From positions 186,001 through 250,000 of the forward strand of contig JAGYXB010001335.1 of assembly GCA_022495005.1 (NCBI GenBank): DNA of 64,000 nucleotides, written 5' to 3'. The stretch's first letter is position 1, and every line of letters starts with the position of its first letter. Under the pieces are notes generated by a model. That model was not told the origin of the DNA. It made no database searches and was given only the letters and a program-made list of their open reading frames with translations. Below, in pieces: positions 33,521 through 46,060 of the stretch. Source of the DNA: Rhyacophila brunnea (lineage: Eukaryota; Arthropoda; Insecta; Trichoptera; Rhyacophilidae). Both the position numbers and the translations under genes were made by a program.

Positions 33521-33880
33521 TAGTGGCGTGCGGTCTATATAATATGCTGTGGATGCAGAGCTTGCCCAGAAATAAATACTCGATAAAATAGTATGCTATT
33601 ATTCAATTAGATAGTGTGTTTTATTTCACTATATGTACTCTCTAATGGAAGTCTATACATAAAGTATTATACATTTCGGTTGTGTTACGTTGTATTGTAT
33701 GTGACAAACGATCATTTTGACTGTATATCTCCCAAATGATGTAATAACTGAATGTGGTTTTATTTCAAACGGGACCCACGAATATCAGGAACTTTGGTAA
33801 TATATGTAGAAAATAATGGGTGTACCTTTATAGATTTTTACGACAGAATGGCCACGAACAGACCTCACCGCACGCCACTG
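33521..33880 (+). mobile_element. hAT-like TIR MITE with AGTGGCGTGCGG ends
   Basis: Left TAGTGGCGTGCGGTCTAT and right CTCACCGCACGCCACTG form terminal inverted repeats. Flanking octamers do not match convincingly, so the hAT assignment rests on terminus style only. Confidence 0.6.
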
Positions 33881-34325
33881 GTAAATAAGTACTTACCTAC
33901 GTAAGTATTCTTCAGTGTGCTGCCAAAATTATATGATTCTAGGATGGTGAAGTGACTTAAAAAAAGGTTGGAAAGTACTCTTGTCGTTGCCGTTCAAAGA
34001 GATTCGACTAATATCTCACGTGTGGTCATGTCAAATGAATGATTGGGAAACACTCATGTTATCGGTCTCTTAAGATCATACATTTATTATATTTATTCAG
34101 CTTTATTTGTACAGGATACTTCCTGTATACATAATACATCATTATATAAGAAGGTATTCACCTAATAGTCCTAACATAACAAAAAAACTATTCATATAAT
34201 TCTTAATATAATATGGCCTTGGAAACTTACATAATATTATAATATAATATAGTATTTTACTTAGGTACCTACGTAATAACTGATAAGAAATACAAATCGC
34301 CAGCTGAATGCAGAACTATCCTAAC
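33881..34325. other. AT-rich spacer
   Basis: No gene or recognised repeat seen. Confidence 0.5.
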
Positions 34326-34328
34326 TTA

Positions 34329-34668
34329 GGCCCGTTTCAGACGGGACACCGGTGTCGCGCTCGATATACTATAGGAGGCCTTTGTATTTGAATAAGTGGG
34401 CCTTTGTATTATGTTTATGAACGCCCCAGAGCTAATGAGTCAACGCGTGTCCGGTACACTTTTTCGTCGGCCGCTACATTATCAAGCCGCCAATACACTT
34501 GTTTTTATTACCGCAGCCTGTTTTATGTTCTAATTTATAACGCGAAATAATGCGTTGACTCATTAGCTCTGGGCGTTCATAAACATAATACAAATGCCCC
34601 TTTATTCGAATACAAAGGCCTCCTATATTATATCGAGCGCGACACCGGTGTCCCGTCTGAAACGGGCC
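34329..34668 (-). mobile_element. Palindromic PIF/Harbinger-like MITE, copy 3
   Basis: TTA (34326-34328) precedes GGCCCGTTTCAGACGGG. The right end GGGCC is followed by CC then TTA. The unpaired middle runs opposite to copy 1, so the element is inverted. Confidence 0.85.
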
Positions 34669-34673
34669 CCTTA

Positions 34674-35178
34674 CATTTGATTTTTTTTTTTACGAGAGAT
34701 TGTATGCATCATATTTTAGTAGAATTATTGATGAAAAAAATGGTGCATACAGTTGTCTATGTAAATAATAAATAACTGAAGTAAACTGTTTCAAAAAACT
34801 CTTCTGCAAAATTTTTCAGATGTCAGTTAGAATAAATAGTTCTGGATTCAGCTGACGAAATATTTTTCCATATCTACGAACAATCGTCTTTCTACTCTTT
34901 AAAGAATACTATTCTCTTGATCTTATAAATAGAATCAACAAAAAAACTATGGCAGCTCAATAATATGTTTCATAGTATTCAGATCGAATGCTTGCAAGTC
35001 TTGCAACCATATTATAAGATAGCCAAGATATAGTGCGTAAACTTTACGGAGATTGGCGGCGGCTTGTAGAACTAGATCCCTTCCTCGCGTTTCAGTATTC
35101 ATTCCCCTCACCTGAACGCATTTGACGTTTCTAGAACCTAATATAAACATTCAAAAGCAGTGAAAATACAATTATACA
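34674..35178. other. AT-rich spacer
   Basis: No recognised gene. A 67-codon minus-strand frame (34947-35150) is unassigned. Confidence 0.4.
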
Positions 35179-35180
35179 TA

Positions 35181-35576
35181 TCGACTGTGCTTAGGAAAAA
35201 GGGCGTAACCCTCGATTTGTCTAAAAGTGCTTTTATTATATATTAACAATGTATACAACTAAATAGACGTTCTGTAAAAAGGAAGTAAGCCACAAATGCC
35301 GATTTATTATCTCAATTCAGGTTTTAATTGAGCTTTAATTAAGTTTTAATGTAAGGAAAAAAGAGTTTACCCTCAATTTTATTGATTTTCTGTAATAACT
35401 TCCTTAATTATTAGTAGATCGAAAAGATATAACACCAAATCATCAATCATCATGCACCCAATATCTGTGCTTATTTTGTTTTTATTAATATTGAACCAAA
35501 ATCATTCAAAAAACGTTTTTTGCTTCTGTAAAATTTGATCTGTGTGGGTTACGCCATTTTTCCTAAACACGGTCGA
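35181..35576 (+). mobile_element. TA-flanked TIR element, TCGACTGTGTTTAGG family, copy 1
   Basis: Termini TCGACTGTGCTTAGGAAAA, GGGCGTAACCC and the complement at the right, flanked by TA. The second copy at 40418-40813 has the same length and orientation. No ORF. Tc1/mariner relationship is inferred from the TA flank. Confidence 0.8.
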
Positions 35577-35639
35577 TATATAGAAGTTCAAAGAAGTATT
35601 CCGAGTTTGCTAAAGAGACCATATTTTAAGAATTTATAA

Positions 35640-36040
35640 AATAGCGTCCACCTAAACTCAACTTACGCAAGTGGAATACATCAACACCCGAAGCAATTTG
35701 GTTGAACATAGTTATCGCCCTCCCATTTGACATTGCCAGTGGCAGGTTGGTTCTGTACCTTGGGAGAATAAACAACTGATGCTCTCTATTTCTAAGATAG
35801 TTAGGAACGCGCAAGGTCAACACTGCTCATAATGGTAGAGTTCTCATTTATACCTCGTACAAGTCGAAAAAAATACGTAGCTAAGTAAAGATCTCTTCTA
35901 AATTGCAGAGTGATTCAGTATGTAAGCATACCTAAGAGAAAGTCAGTTGGATAAAGCCACGGATAGCATCCATACAACCTCAAGTAAAGGAGTCTCAAGA
36001 ATTTCTTCAGAACCCTCTCGACCATAAGGACATGCAGAAC
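35640..36040 (-). pseudogene. Jockey-like LINE ORF2 C-terminal fragment
   Basis: Minus-strand translation gives VERVLKKFLRLLYLRLYG, YPTDFLLGMLTY, a stop, LQFRRDLYLATYFFRLVRG, then after a frameshift LTLRVPNYLRNREHQLF, ILPRYRTNLPLAMSNGRA and FNQIASGVDVF. The order (RKFLR..Y.LYG, YP..FLLGML, RR...L, P..RTN...S...R....N) is that of a non-LTR reverse transcriptase after the polymerase domain. One stop and at least one frameshift make it a pseudogene. Confidence 0.8.
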
Positions 36041-36096
36041 GTATCTTATATAAATAGTAAAAATTTGTTTCTTACTTCAATACTTTGTGGTAAAAC

Positions 36097-36733
36097 TAGG
36101 GGTCACAATACCGAATGAATATATCAATACCGGTATTTCGGTATTTCTTATTGAATACCGGTATTAATACCGGTATTCGTCATAATATTATAGAAAAATA
36201 GAAGTACCTATCTATAAATAGTACTGTATTTAAATCTATTCAAATACATTATTATATGGCAACCTAAAGTAACTACCTACCTACATTTATTATATGACCT
36301 TTATCAATATGTATTGATCATAATATTTTAGAACTGGTAATTTTTACAAATACTACGGGTAGGTACAGAAAAATCTCTCTCAAATTCAACGTTTGTTGGA
36401 TGGATGTATGTAGTAAGTTATAGGTAGATTTAATTGGAAATGTTTGCCACGAATAATTTCTTTTTCGAAACATGTTTGAGGGACTTTGTTTTAATTTTAT
36501 TTAATTTTTTGTGGTTCAAGTCAAGTATATTATTATAATTTGCGTTCAGACAACATACAACTTATGCACTTAATTTAATATACAATAAATAGTAGTAAAT
36601 AATGAAAAATGAAATTAAATTCATTTTCGAAAAACATAAACGTGTATGCTTTTTTAATACCGAAAATACCGGTATTTTGGATTTTTAAACCGGTATTTCG
36701 GTTCGATAAATAATTGAATAAGTACCGGTTTTT
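36097..36733 (-). mobile_element. hAT-type MITE, TAGGGATTGCAATACC family, copy 3, one end lost
   Basis: The left side TAGGGGTCACAATACCGAATG matches the canonical right terminus in reverse. The other side stops in ACCGGTTTTT, about 24 bp short of the canonical TAGGGATTGC end. Even so, GGTAAAAC occurs directly outside both borders (36089-36096, 36734-36741), a perfect 8-bp target duplication. Confidence 0.75.
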
Positions 36734-36741
36734 GGTAAAAC

Positions 36742-38350
36742 CTTATTTATTGAAAACAATATTTATATTATTACATATACATTATTTTAAAATTTGGTCT
36801 GTTTTAAATATAAATAATTTGAATATTTACATCTGGGAAAGAGATAATGGCTGGCTATCTTTTTACCATTTTTTTGTACAAAAACCACACTGTGGTAATT
36901 GCAATGATAACGTAACCACTGTTATTATCAAATATGTAGGTACTAATTTGTAATCGCAACTAATAAATTATTTAGCGATTTAATTAAGTATATAATTTAC
37001 ATAAAACCATAAAATATTATGTTCCACTAATTTAATTGTACAAAATAGTATACTGCATTGAAATATTCCTATTATAGTTCTCAGTTGTTGACGTAGGGTC
37101 TTCGTTCTCATGTCAAGTGGATACCTATTCTACATCAATGACCCCCAGATACCAGGACTCGGTTGAACAGATGCCGACACCATGAAGACCCTATAATATT
37201 CTTGATCAGTTCGGCATGTGAGTGTTCTTCCTCTTCGATCTCATCTGTTTCAAAGCAAACGTTACCAGCAGAAAAATAAGACCGCCTTATCACTATGTTA
37301 TTATTCCCATACAATTCTCATAGTACGAACATAGTTTCGTTTTTTCTGGTAGTAGGTATACGGTAATTAAGGTTTTACTATATAAAGTGTAATTTTGTAT
37401 ATAGCCTCATCACTGTTTTATTTAAATTTTAAACGCGTCATATAGGCTTCAATATTCGAGAAATATATTTAAACATTAATTCTAACCTATTATTTTGTAA
37501 CCTTATGTTTCTAACATTTTAGTGATTAGGGAATAAATTCTCGTAATTAAATTATTTCTTTACATGTCAAAGGTAAACGTTAACTATAAAATGTTAAGTG
37601 CGCAAGAAAAACAACTATTTTTCACGAGATCCAAAAGAAGATAGTTTTGGATAAGTTTATATGGCAACTTGTACGTTTCTATTTTAAATTCATTAATTCA
37701 ACATCATCAATTCCATTCGTTCCTTTTTCTTTTCCTTCTCACGATAAAAAAATAAAATAAAAAACATAAATTCCAACTATTTTGTATTCTTTATTTTAAC
37801 TGTAGTTATAGTATGGGTGTCTTGGATGTGTCGGTACAGAGATTTCGATGATTTAGATGTCGGTATAATTGCATAATTGTAAGAATGCTTTGAACTGTTT
37901 CGAGGCCCCCTTTGACATCTTTTGTCGATTCGATTGCGTCATCTGCGTCAAAGAAAATAGCCACATAATGTGTTAAATTTGGCATATTAAACTATTTTTC
38001 TGTTATTTTAGACTTATCGGCATTTTCCTTTCGTACACAAATATAATCGTTTGCTACCTAAGGGCTAAACAATCGCTTCGTAAGGGTCTTCACTACTGAT
38101 ACACCCTGTGCCTGTATATTTAAATAAAAATCTTGTTTGTATTGACAATAGAGTAGGAAATAGATATTTAATTTCACTTACAGGAAGGGAGGAGGTATCA
38201 ACAAAGCACTTCATGAGACCAACATTCGTTCCCAGGTAATGAATAGAAAAAAGGTTTAGGCATTTTGACAAATTCCCTATATTCTGTATTTCCACCAACA
38301 AGAACGTTTTCTCTATTAAGTTTGCACTGGTTAGATTAAGAGTATTAAAT
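36742..38350. other. AT-rich spacer
   Basis: No gene or recognised repeat seen. Unassigned minus-strand open frame at 38065-38301. Confidence 0.45.
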
Positions 38351-38351
38351 T

Positions 38352-38425
38352 CAACAATTTGATTAGAAGGGGATTAGAACCCGGCACTGGCGGCATTGTA
38401 AGCATACACGTTACCGCTCGACCAT
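38352..38425 (-). repeat. tRNA-like sequence
   Basis: Minus strand: ATGGTCGAGCGGTAACGTG (box A-like), stem GTAT-GCTTACA-ATGC, and CCGGGTTCTAATCCCC (good box B). The loop would carry TTA, which is not a normal elongator anticodon, so it is more likely a tRNA-derived SINE head or tRNA pseudogene. It abuts the family G element. Confidence 0.5.
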
Positions 38426-38786
38426 TGTGGGGTTATATCCATGAATAATGGCACCCACAAGGAGAGTCGATCAGATAAGTGAGATAAACACACATCACAA
38501 ATTTGCTCTAATAGTAAAAAAAAATCTTTTATTTTAAATTATGTGGTTGTACAGTACAATTTTTAATTATGTATCAATACTCGACAACTCCATAATTCAA
38601 ATGGATGTATTGCAATAATACAAAATAAACACTAAATATAAGTACCTACAGATTAAATTTTACCGCATACAACATTTGGAAAACGCTACTATATAGCGTC
38701 ACACTGCTTTTATCCTAGCGATAGGTAGGGGGTGCGCCAAAGATCCTAGCCTGGGGGCCTGCTTTAGGATGTGGGGGGCATGCCAT
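38425..38786 (+). mobile_element. GC-capped MITE, family G, copy 3
   Basis: Left end degraded (GTCGATCAGATAAGTGAGAT remains). Right end CCTAGCCTGGGGGCCTGC followed by GTGGGGGGCATG. Middle matches 28130-28531. Confidence 0.7.
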
Positions 38787-39072
38787 GAATACACACATAC
38801 CTACTACGACATACGAAATCGATGAAATGTTAAAAACTCACGGATAAATAATACATATTATGTCTTTAAATACACGTGACATAAACCCAAAATCAAGTCG
38901 TCAGTGGATTTTAACCCATTATGGGAGGCAACGACGCACGATGGACCGTTTGCAATGGGAGCGAACACTAAGGTCTAAACCAGGGGCGGGCAAACTTTTT
39001 GGATAGAGGGCCAAATTCAAGAATTCAAAATGAGCGGCGGGCCGCAAGTAAAATACCATTTTTAGATATACA

Positions 39073-39905
39073 CTATTTATTATCACGAAAAATAAACATT
39101 ACAAAAAAATTAATGAGAAGAATGAAAGTGTTGTACATTTTTTCAAATTCAGGTGTTAATTTTGTGGTTGATATTTTCAAAACTGCTTGTAAATGGGCAT
39201 CGGAGATATTTGATCGTAAAGAATTTTTATTGAGGTTCATGATCGAAAATGTTTGTTCACATATATAGGTTGATTCAAAAACAACGAACATTTTCCTTGC
39301 ATAATCTTTAAGTTGTTCGAATTTGTCTGAATTAAGGGCATTGTAAAATTTGGATATATCTTCACGACGATGCAATTCTCTTAAATCAGTGTCACACTGC
39401 AGATTAATAATCTCAAGTTGTAGCTCTATAAGTACACTATCAATATCTATTGAAAATGGATCGCGTGACGTCACGCAATTTCCATTATGCGATATCACGC
39501 ATCGGGAATTTATAGCAATATGACCTTTATTGTAATGGCGTTAGAGCAGTGTTTCTAATGTCAATGTTGATTTGAGCGAACCCGTTCGAACCGAACCATT
39601 CGGCAGACCCAACAAAAAGCATCAGGAATTTATAGCATATCACCTTTATTGTAATGGCGTTAGAACAGATTATGCCATTCGGCAGACCCGACAATAAAGT
39701 GAGTGACATTTTCTTTTCCATATGATTCGTCCATATTACTTAATGTCATTGTGCTAAACTTGTCTCAATTTTTCGGAAGTCACCAAATCTTTGTAAAAAA
39801 TCGTCATTCAGAGCTTTAATAATTTTACCATATTCTTCAAATTTATATTCTGGTATATTCAGCAACTTCAAAGTTGGAAAGTGGTCCACGTTCTTATTCG
39901 ATATT
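39073..39905 (-). pseudogene. hAT transposase C-terminus, split by insertion
   Basis: Reading the minus strand, 39905-39755 gives NKNVDHFPTLKLLNIPEY and FLQRFGDFRKIETSLA. The frame is then broken by a ~290 bp repeat (39464-39751) and resumes with DPFSIDIDSVLIELQLEIIN, LQCD, a FYNAL..DKFEQLKDYARKM segment, FESTYICEQTFSIMNLNKN and LQAVLKISTTKLTPEF. These are the terminal segments of the ZBED5/GTF2IRD2/SCAND3-like branch of hAT transposases, where C-E-Q-T-F-S and the following helix form the dimerisation region. The N-terminal zinc finger and most of the catalytic domain are absent in this 1.26 kb element, so it is an internally deleted derivative. Confidence 0.85.
39464..39751 (-). repeat. Family N repeat, copy 2, inside hAT transposase
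   Basis: Reverse of the copy at 26840-27118, from GACGTCACGCAATTTCC to AATGTCATTG, with the same duplicated GGTCTGCCGAATGG unit. It separates residues that are normally adjacent in the transposase. A target duplication is not clear. Confidence 0.8.
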
Positions 39906-40417
39906 TGTCGAAGGAACAACTTGAGTTTTAATTAAAATCCATTCAAACTCTTCACCATATCGTGGGCATATATTTTTTTTCCTTGCAACGAAAAACGTTA
40001 AAAGTATTTAAATGTGTCACGATGTTCAACATAGAAAATAGTGTTACATAGTGTGAGACGAGACGCAAGGAAGACGTACTGAGATAGTACATTAACGAAA
40101 CAACAAATTCTTCAAATTTTAATCTATTGTCAATATTTCTTAAAAAAATATAAAAAAAGTTATTCGTAATCAGAAGTACAATTAATGATGGCGGGCCGCA
40201 AAAAAATACCCGGCGGGCCGCAGTTTGCCCTCCCCTGGTCTAAACTCTAAGCTCTAAGATGATAAATTAAAATCTTTTCAAACTTAATTTTTATCGTTTT
40301 TACCAGAACTGGAAATGGAACTGAACCCTTAATTTGACCTGGAGAAATCACGAACCGTAAATCTTTAAAATGTCGGGGTTTCAGATGTTCCACCAAGTAT
40401 TAATTTTAATTCTAATA

Positions 40418-40813
40418 TCGACTGTGTTTAGGAAAAGGGGCGTAACCCTCGATTTTTCGAAAAGTGCTTTTATTAGGTATTAACAATAAATACACGTTCA
40501 GTAAAAAAGAAGTAAGCCGCAAATGCCAATTTATTATCTTAATTCAGGTTTTAATTGAGCTTCAATTATGTTTTAATTTAGGGAAAAAAGCATTTACCCT
40601 CAATTTTATTTTCATGATTTTTCTGTAATAACTCTTTAACTATTATTATTAGATCGAAAATATATTACACCAAATCATCAATCATCATGCGCCCAATATA
40701 TGTGCCTATTTTTTTTTATTAATATTGAACCAAAATCATTCAAAAAACGTTTTTTGCCTCTCCTGTAAAATTTGTTCTGTGTGGGTTACGCCCTTTTTCC
40801 TAAACACAGTCGA
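40418..40813 (+). mobile_element. TA-flanked TIR element, TCGACTGTGTTTAGG family, copy 2
   Basis: Termini TCGACTGTGTTTAGGAAAAG and CCTAAACACAGTCGA, TA on both sides. Highly similar to 35181-35576. Confidence 0.85.
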
Positions 40814-40815
40814 TA

Positions 40816-41535
40816 TGTATATAATATATTCCCCTTATCAGATTATTTGGTCATCTTTCACTCAAGGAAAGGCAGTTATTCCCAATATGGTTTAATATTT
40901 TAATATCTACAGATGGGTGACGGTCCACCCAATAGGTATGTACCTATATCTTGAAAACATATTATCGACACATAGGTACTCGTTGAGTTTTGCAACTAAA
41001 ATAATATGTATTACATTATATAAATTATATAACTAAGCAGGTAAGTAGGTATATAAGTATTGATTTTTTAATGCACGAAAATTGTTGGTGTGATGTGTGA
41101 TGGAACCGAACTAATTTCGATTTATTTATTGGAACCGAACCTTTAATAAAACCGGTGGTTCAAACAGCTCTGGTATTTTACAAAATTACGTCTACAAATA
41201 GGTAGGTATGTATATTGTCTATTATGAGCCGGATGCTTTTGAATGTGAATTTATATTATATCCCCATATAAGTTATAATAAGTACTTATATAGAAAATAA
41301 TGTTTTATTATTTTGACATTTCGCTGACCTTAAAAAGAGTTTACACAAAAGAAAACGGAAAAGGACAATATATAGGGCGATGTGATTTCATCGGAAATGC
41401 CAACAGGATAATATTGCCTAGGTATCAAAATATATACTGACCATAGACTATAGATACTGATCTTATTAAAGTATTAAGTAAATATATCAAAGAATTATAA
41501 GAGACATTATTATCTTGCCCAAAAACCAAATTTGC
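40816..41535. other. AT-rich spacer
   Basis: No gene or recognised repeat seen. Confidence 0.5.
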
Positions 41536-41539
41536 ATGT

Positions 41540-41680
41540 TGTTTTTTTTTCAATGTGCGTTTATATCCAGAAAGTGTACCTAATAGGTTGAGGAAGTGGC
41601 TAACATCCATTTCACGTAAGATTTACCTCCGGTGTGTAGAGGCCTATAAATGATCTTCTCAGGATCGAACACAGTTAAAA
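41540..41680 (+). repeat. SINE 3' fragment
   Basis: AAGTGGCTAACATCC and the following GATCTTCTCAGGATCGAACA parallel the body of the SINE at 7235-7480. The tRNA-like head is missing. Confidence 0.6.
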
Positions 41681-41707
41681 AAACAAGAATGGCGATCGCC
41701 AATTGCC

Positions 41708-42653
41708 GGCCACAGACGGACAGTTCTCGTAACAGGTTGAACATGCCAGTTAATAACTATACAGTTATCTTTGGTAGATAATCTGCTGCGCCCATAGACG
41801 GACACTTTTCGACCTTTCAGATGTGTGCCATGTTCAAACTGCCAGCGACCTCCCACTCCCGTGTTTTTGTAAAACTGTTGGAATTTCAACTCACCGAAAG
41901 TTTTCGGGTGACGTTAGCTAGCTGTGTCGTAAAGTAGGAGTAGCTGGCGCGATTTGGCGGCAAATTTTGACAGTTCTGTCATAATCTTCTAAGTTCGTTC
42001 GATAAGAAGTATATTATTTTTGTTGCGAATTCTTTTGCTACTCATATTATATAATTACGAATATTGTGAAGTGTCAACTAGGTACCGCAAACAATATTTA
42101 TTGTGTGTTGTTAATATGTCTGTACCAAATTAATATATTATATTATTCAAAACCAATAAGTAAATTGTTTTGGTGATTGAATAAAACATATTACATAAAT
42201 TTAATGTATATAACCCTGATTTAAATAAAACAATACGTATGTATTTTATCTTAATTAAATTTTATTAAAACAACAATTGGTATACTATGAATAATTTATT
42301 CAAAATAAAAGAATCTGGACATATATTTACACAAACAATAAATTGTAATCATAATAAATCTAACAAAGTAAAAATATTCGTAGATCAATCGTTCGTTCAA
42401 GTATACCCTACCTAAAACTAATTTAACACATGGTACCCCTGTGTATGATCTCGGCGAACATAACCTCCATAGTTTTTGACACTTGATCTGCCACAGACAA
42501 TAACTGTACGTAAATGGGCACGTCTGTTGACAGCTCGACAGATTTAAATGGGGTAGTTAAACTGATCTGTGTTGTGTCCACTAACGTACAGTTATTGAAC
42601 AGTTATTGTCTGTGCCATGTTCAAACTGCTACGAAAACTGTCCGTCTATGGCC
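41708..42653 (+). mobile_element. TIR element with GGCCAYAGACGGACAGTT ends
   Basis: Left GGCCACAGACGGACAGTTCT and right GAAAACTGTCCGTCTATGGCC. The motif CCATAGACGGACACTTTTCG also occurs internally at about 41791, and CATGTTCAAACTGC occurs at 41829 and 42617. So this may be two related elements or one with duplicated sub-termini. Confidence 0.6.
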
Positions 42654-45400
42654 GCCTAATGCTACATTATACATATTATTCGAATTGGTCTAGTTCGGAC
42701 GTTTTATTTAAAAGAACGCAGGGCGAAAGGTGACTTGGAAAGAGTTACCTAGGCTATGGAGATCAAAGAAAAAGAACACACTTGTCAAGTACGGGAAATA
42801 GAGATAATACGATATTACTATTCAATGACGACATAAAATTGAGCGAAGAGTTTAAATTATATATATTTTTTTTCAAAACATTTATAGGTAACAATCAAAT
42901 TTTTTTTAATTAAATTTCTTTTTATTTTAAAAAACAACCTATATTTGTTAAGGGAGATGCTTCTACCTACCACAGACTCCTAGCGGAAAAATACGAAGCA
43001 TGAAATTTTAGTCATTTTTTTAATAATTAACAATTTCAACTGTATTAATTAAAATATGTATCTGAAAACATTAAACAGAAAAATATTTTTTTAAAATTTT
43101 AATTTTGTAAAAAAAATGTGAATTTGTTACATATTTACGTACACAGTTACGTTATAATTACATGATATTTTATGGTCATATTTATTATTAAAATTTCGTT
43201 TATTAAGTTTTCAATTTTTCCTCGTACAGATTTTTTACTAATTCATAGTTTTAAGATTTTTTACATTTGTTTTAAAAAATCGATTTTTATAAAAATATAA
43301 ATGTGTATAACTTGTAATCCTTTTTATTTGCGGAAGATGCCACCAAAAGAAGAATAAGAACATGCACTCTTCACCACCCTGCTGACACTATATAAAGTAA
43401 TCATTTTATTTGTAGTAGGCACGAAATCAAGTACTTACACATTTAATTCTTGACAGGTAGGTACGTGGAGTGAAGTGGTTTTCTCGAAACTCGTTTACCA
43501 AGTCCAGAGTCCTATTATGCCAATCGCACGTACGAGTATCTTCACTCTCAGTATTTACTTGATCATGTATAGGAACAGTACTCGTTTACGATTGATGCTA
43601 CAGTACCTGTCTTACTGCAATTATGGTTAATCAAAACAAACCCTTTATAATAAAGAGAATTGCTCATTATAAAACTAAGTCGTTTACACGGTTTTTGCCG
43701 TTGGCGTCGAAGAACCTCCTATCTACTAGTCAGTATCGGAGTTGAAATATTTAATGAAAGCGAAATTAACTGAAAATACTAAAATTATTCATTTAACTAA
43801 TTTCACATTATAGATTAATTTATTGCAAACGAGTCTGCAAAACACCGCAAGCGTTTAAACTTTAAACTAAGGCCTGAACAAAAACAAACTATAAGTGCGA
43901 GTGAGAAAGCATTCGGCACGCTTATGTTCTCCGCAATATGCGTTAGAGTAAGCTAGAATTTCTACGGCTGAATTAAATATTTAAATTAATACGTACAAGT
44001 CACCGGTAAATATCGGTTTGAATGACAATTCATTCAAAAATTGCGAGCACGTATTGCTGGAATTTATTGTTTTTGTGTTAAATATAAAGTTAGTCGTAAT
44101 TATTTTTGGTTAATTTAGTAGAAAATTAGGTTATGTTAGGTGGGTATGAAGTAACATGATGGTATAACTATAACGTTTCATAGTTAAGTTGCTAGTAATA
44201 AAATTGAGGATCTACAGTGCGTTATACGCAAGAAACACGGCTTCATATAGCAGTATAGCTGAACAATACACACTCTAAACACAAATTTAGATTATATATC
44301 AATCAACACTGGCAAGATAACCCCCAAAATTAACGTTTGTTACGAATCGATGTTATTATTTTCATGATAACCATTTACACGATCATATTTCAACACGACT
44401 TGTGCCGAAACAAAAACATTAATTACAAGACTCAACATTATAATGTAAATGTAACTCATGTAAATCCCACCTAGTTTGAATCAATTGTTGCAGGTACGAG
44501 AACGTACGAAAATATCCCCGAACACGCGCTCGCTAGGTTTGACAGCTGAGTTTTGACGTAAAATTATCAAAAACCCCTGATGACTTCGTCCACTTTAGAT
44601 ACTAAAAAAAGAAATAGACTGAGTTTGATTTCTATTGCACGCTCCTCTATCTTCGCTCTCATGTTGTCGGTAATTATTGACACATGATTTGCTTGATTTC
44701 TAGACCCACATTTCTTAACTCATGGCTCACCTCACAATATGCTGTCGTAAGTATTTTTGAGAAGTTTCTTTTGACATATCGAGATGAAAGTCAACTAAAA
44801 CTTTATTAGTGGCGGCAAAATCAGCATCGACACAACTGCATTTGCGCAGTCGTCAAACTCTAGCGGAATAAAACATTAATGATTGTAATCATATTTCTCT
44901 GTTGTACCTTCAATAATGAAATTACTGATTAAGTTCGAAGTTTTATGCTTGTCATTTTATATTATTCGAATCTTTGCAAGTCATTCAACAAAAGGATCTG
45001 TTGTAAGAGTCTGTCTTGGAAGTATTTAGATTGTGTGGTCTGAAATACGAAGTGTTGAATGTTGCTTGTGTTCCCTACAATTTCATTTTTGTATCAGCTA
45101 AGCTCAAACTGTGGTCTTTCATTATTAGTGTCGGTGGAATTCTACAGAAATTAAGTAAGTAGGTAGAAAACCCTGCCCTGTGTACGTAATGACTACTAGA
45201 CGATGAATCAGTGGCGATGGGTGGAGGTAGCTCCGGCTGTGGAAATCCAACATGTAAATAGTTATTATAATATTATTATAGTAGCCTATGGCACGCATGC
45301 CGCCAGAGACACGCGAGATGATTTTGCATGGCACGCGTTTGAAGAGAGAAAAAAACTAATAATAATAAATGGCAGATCGCATTGTATAAAAAATAGCAGG
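42654..45400. other. Long AT-rich spacer
   Basis: No gene or recognised repeat seen across about 2.7 kb. Confidence 0.45.
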
Positions 45401-45404
45401 CAAA

Positions 45405-45641
45405 TACTCTTCAAGAATAAGCATTTCGCATCCTTCTTTACTCTCAGCGTGATGAGAGACGGCTTGGTGCGTTCTCTCATCTCCTTGTTGCTCATAAAGT
45501 CATACCACCCACGCCACGCCCAGTATCAGTATCCGTCGCAAACATCTGTGTTCGAAGCTCAGTATACGGTTTCCCTGAGCCATCGCAAGGTGCCATGATT
45601 CGCTACCGTACAGCAGCACCGTCAGAATACAAGCGTCGAAT
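45405..45641 (-). pseudogene. LINE ORF2 fragment with frameshift
   Basis: Minus strand: FDACILTVLLYGSESWHLA, LSFEHRCLRRIL and GVAW, then a GTGGGTGG duplication shifts the frame, after which YDFMSNKEMRERTKPSL follows. LLYGSE.W......R...F..RCLRRIL....W.D...N.E...RT is the post-polymerase segment of many arthropod LINEs. 5'-truncated and dead. Confidence 0.75.
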
Positions 45642-45779
45642 AAGAATAAATAAGGCCATCCTTTTTTTACCCTTCACAGTTTCCTGTCATGGAACATCAT
45701 CTATGAAAGTAAAACGACTTGTTTTGCCGAATTTGCATTCATTCAAAAGACCACAGAGTCATGGCATTTAGCTAAAAAA

Positions 45780-46060
45780 ATGTTTTAAAATTGAAATCGC
45801 CCATTGACGATGAGTAGATTTATTGAATGTAAATTATACGCGAGCCACTGTTGGCGAACCTTCCTCTCTCGTCTTGTATATCGAGTGCTTTCATTGCATT
45901 CTTTCTCGCCCACACTCCTCCGCCGGGACGAGAGCCCGAGATCCCTTCATCGAGAGTACCTCCGAGCCTACCTGGTCCGCCCACCTCTGAAAGAACGACC
46001 TCTCCACCTTCACAAATACTCACTAAAAGTCACTTTAATAAATGCAAGAAGTTGAATACC
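45780..46060. other. GC-rich segment with overlapping open frames
   Basis: About 45890-46010 is strikingly GC-rich (CGCCGGGACGAGAGCCCGAG, CCGAGCCTACCTGGTCCGCC) and open in several frames on both strands. No frame gives a recognisable domain. It could be an old LINE 5' region or an unrecognised exon. Confidence 0.3.

Larger units (their letters stand above)
38981..40237 (-). mobile_element. hAT element with transposase remnant
   Basis: Termini CAGGGGCGGGCAAACTTTTT and AGTTTGCCCTCCCCTG, with perfect 8-bp target duplication GTCTAAAC (38973-38980, 40238-40245). Sub-terminal GGCGGGCCGC motifs occur at both ends. It contains a broken transposase on the minus strand and a nested family N repeat. 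Confidence 0.9.

Noticed and set aside
39527..39721. Minus-strand 64-codon frame beside the hAT transposase
   Set aside because: It is entirely the nested family N repeat, not transposase sequence.
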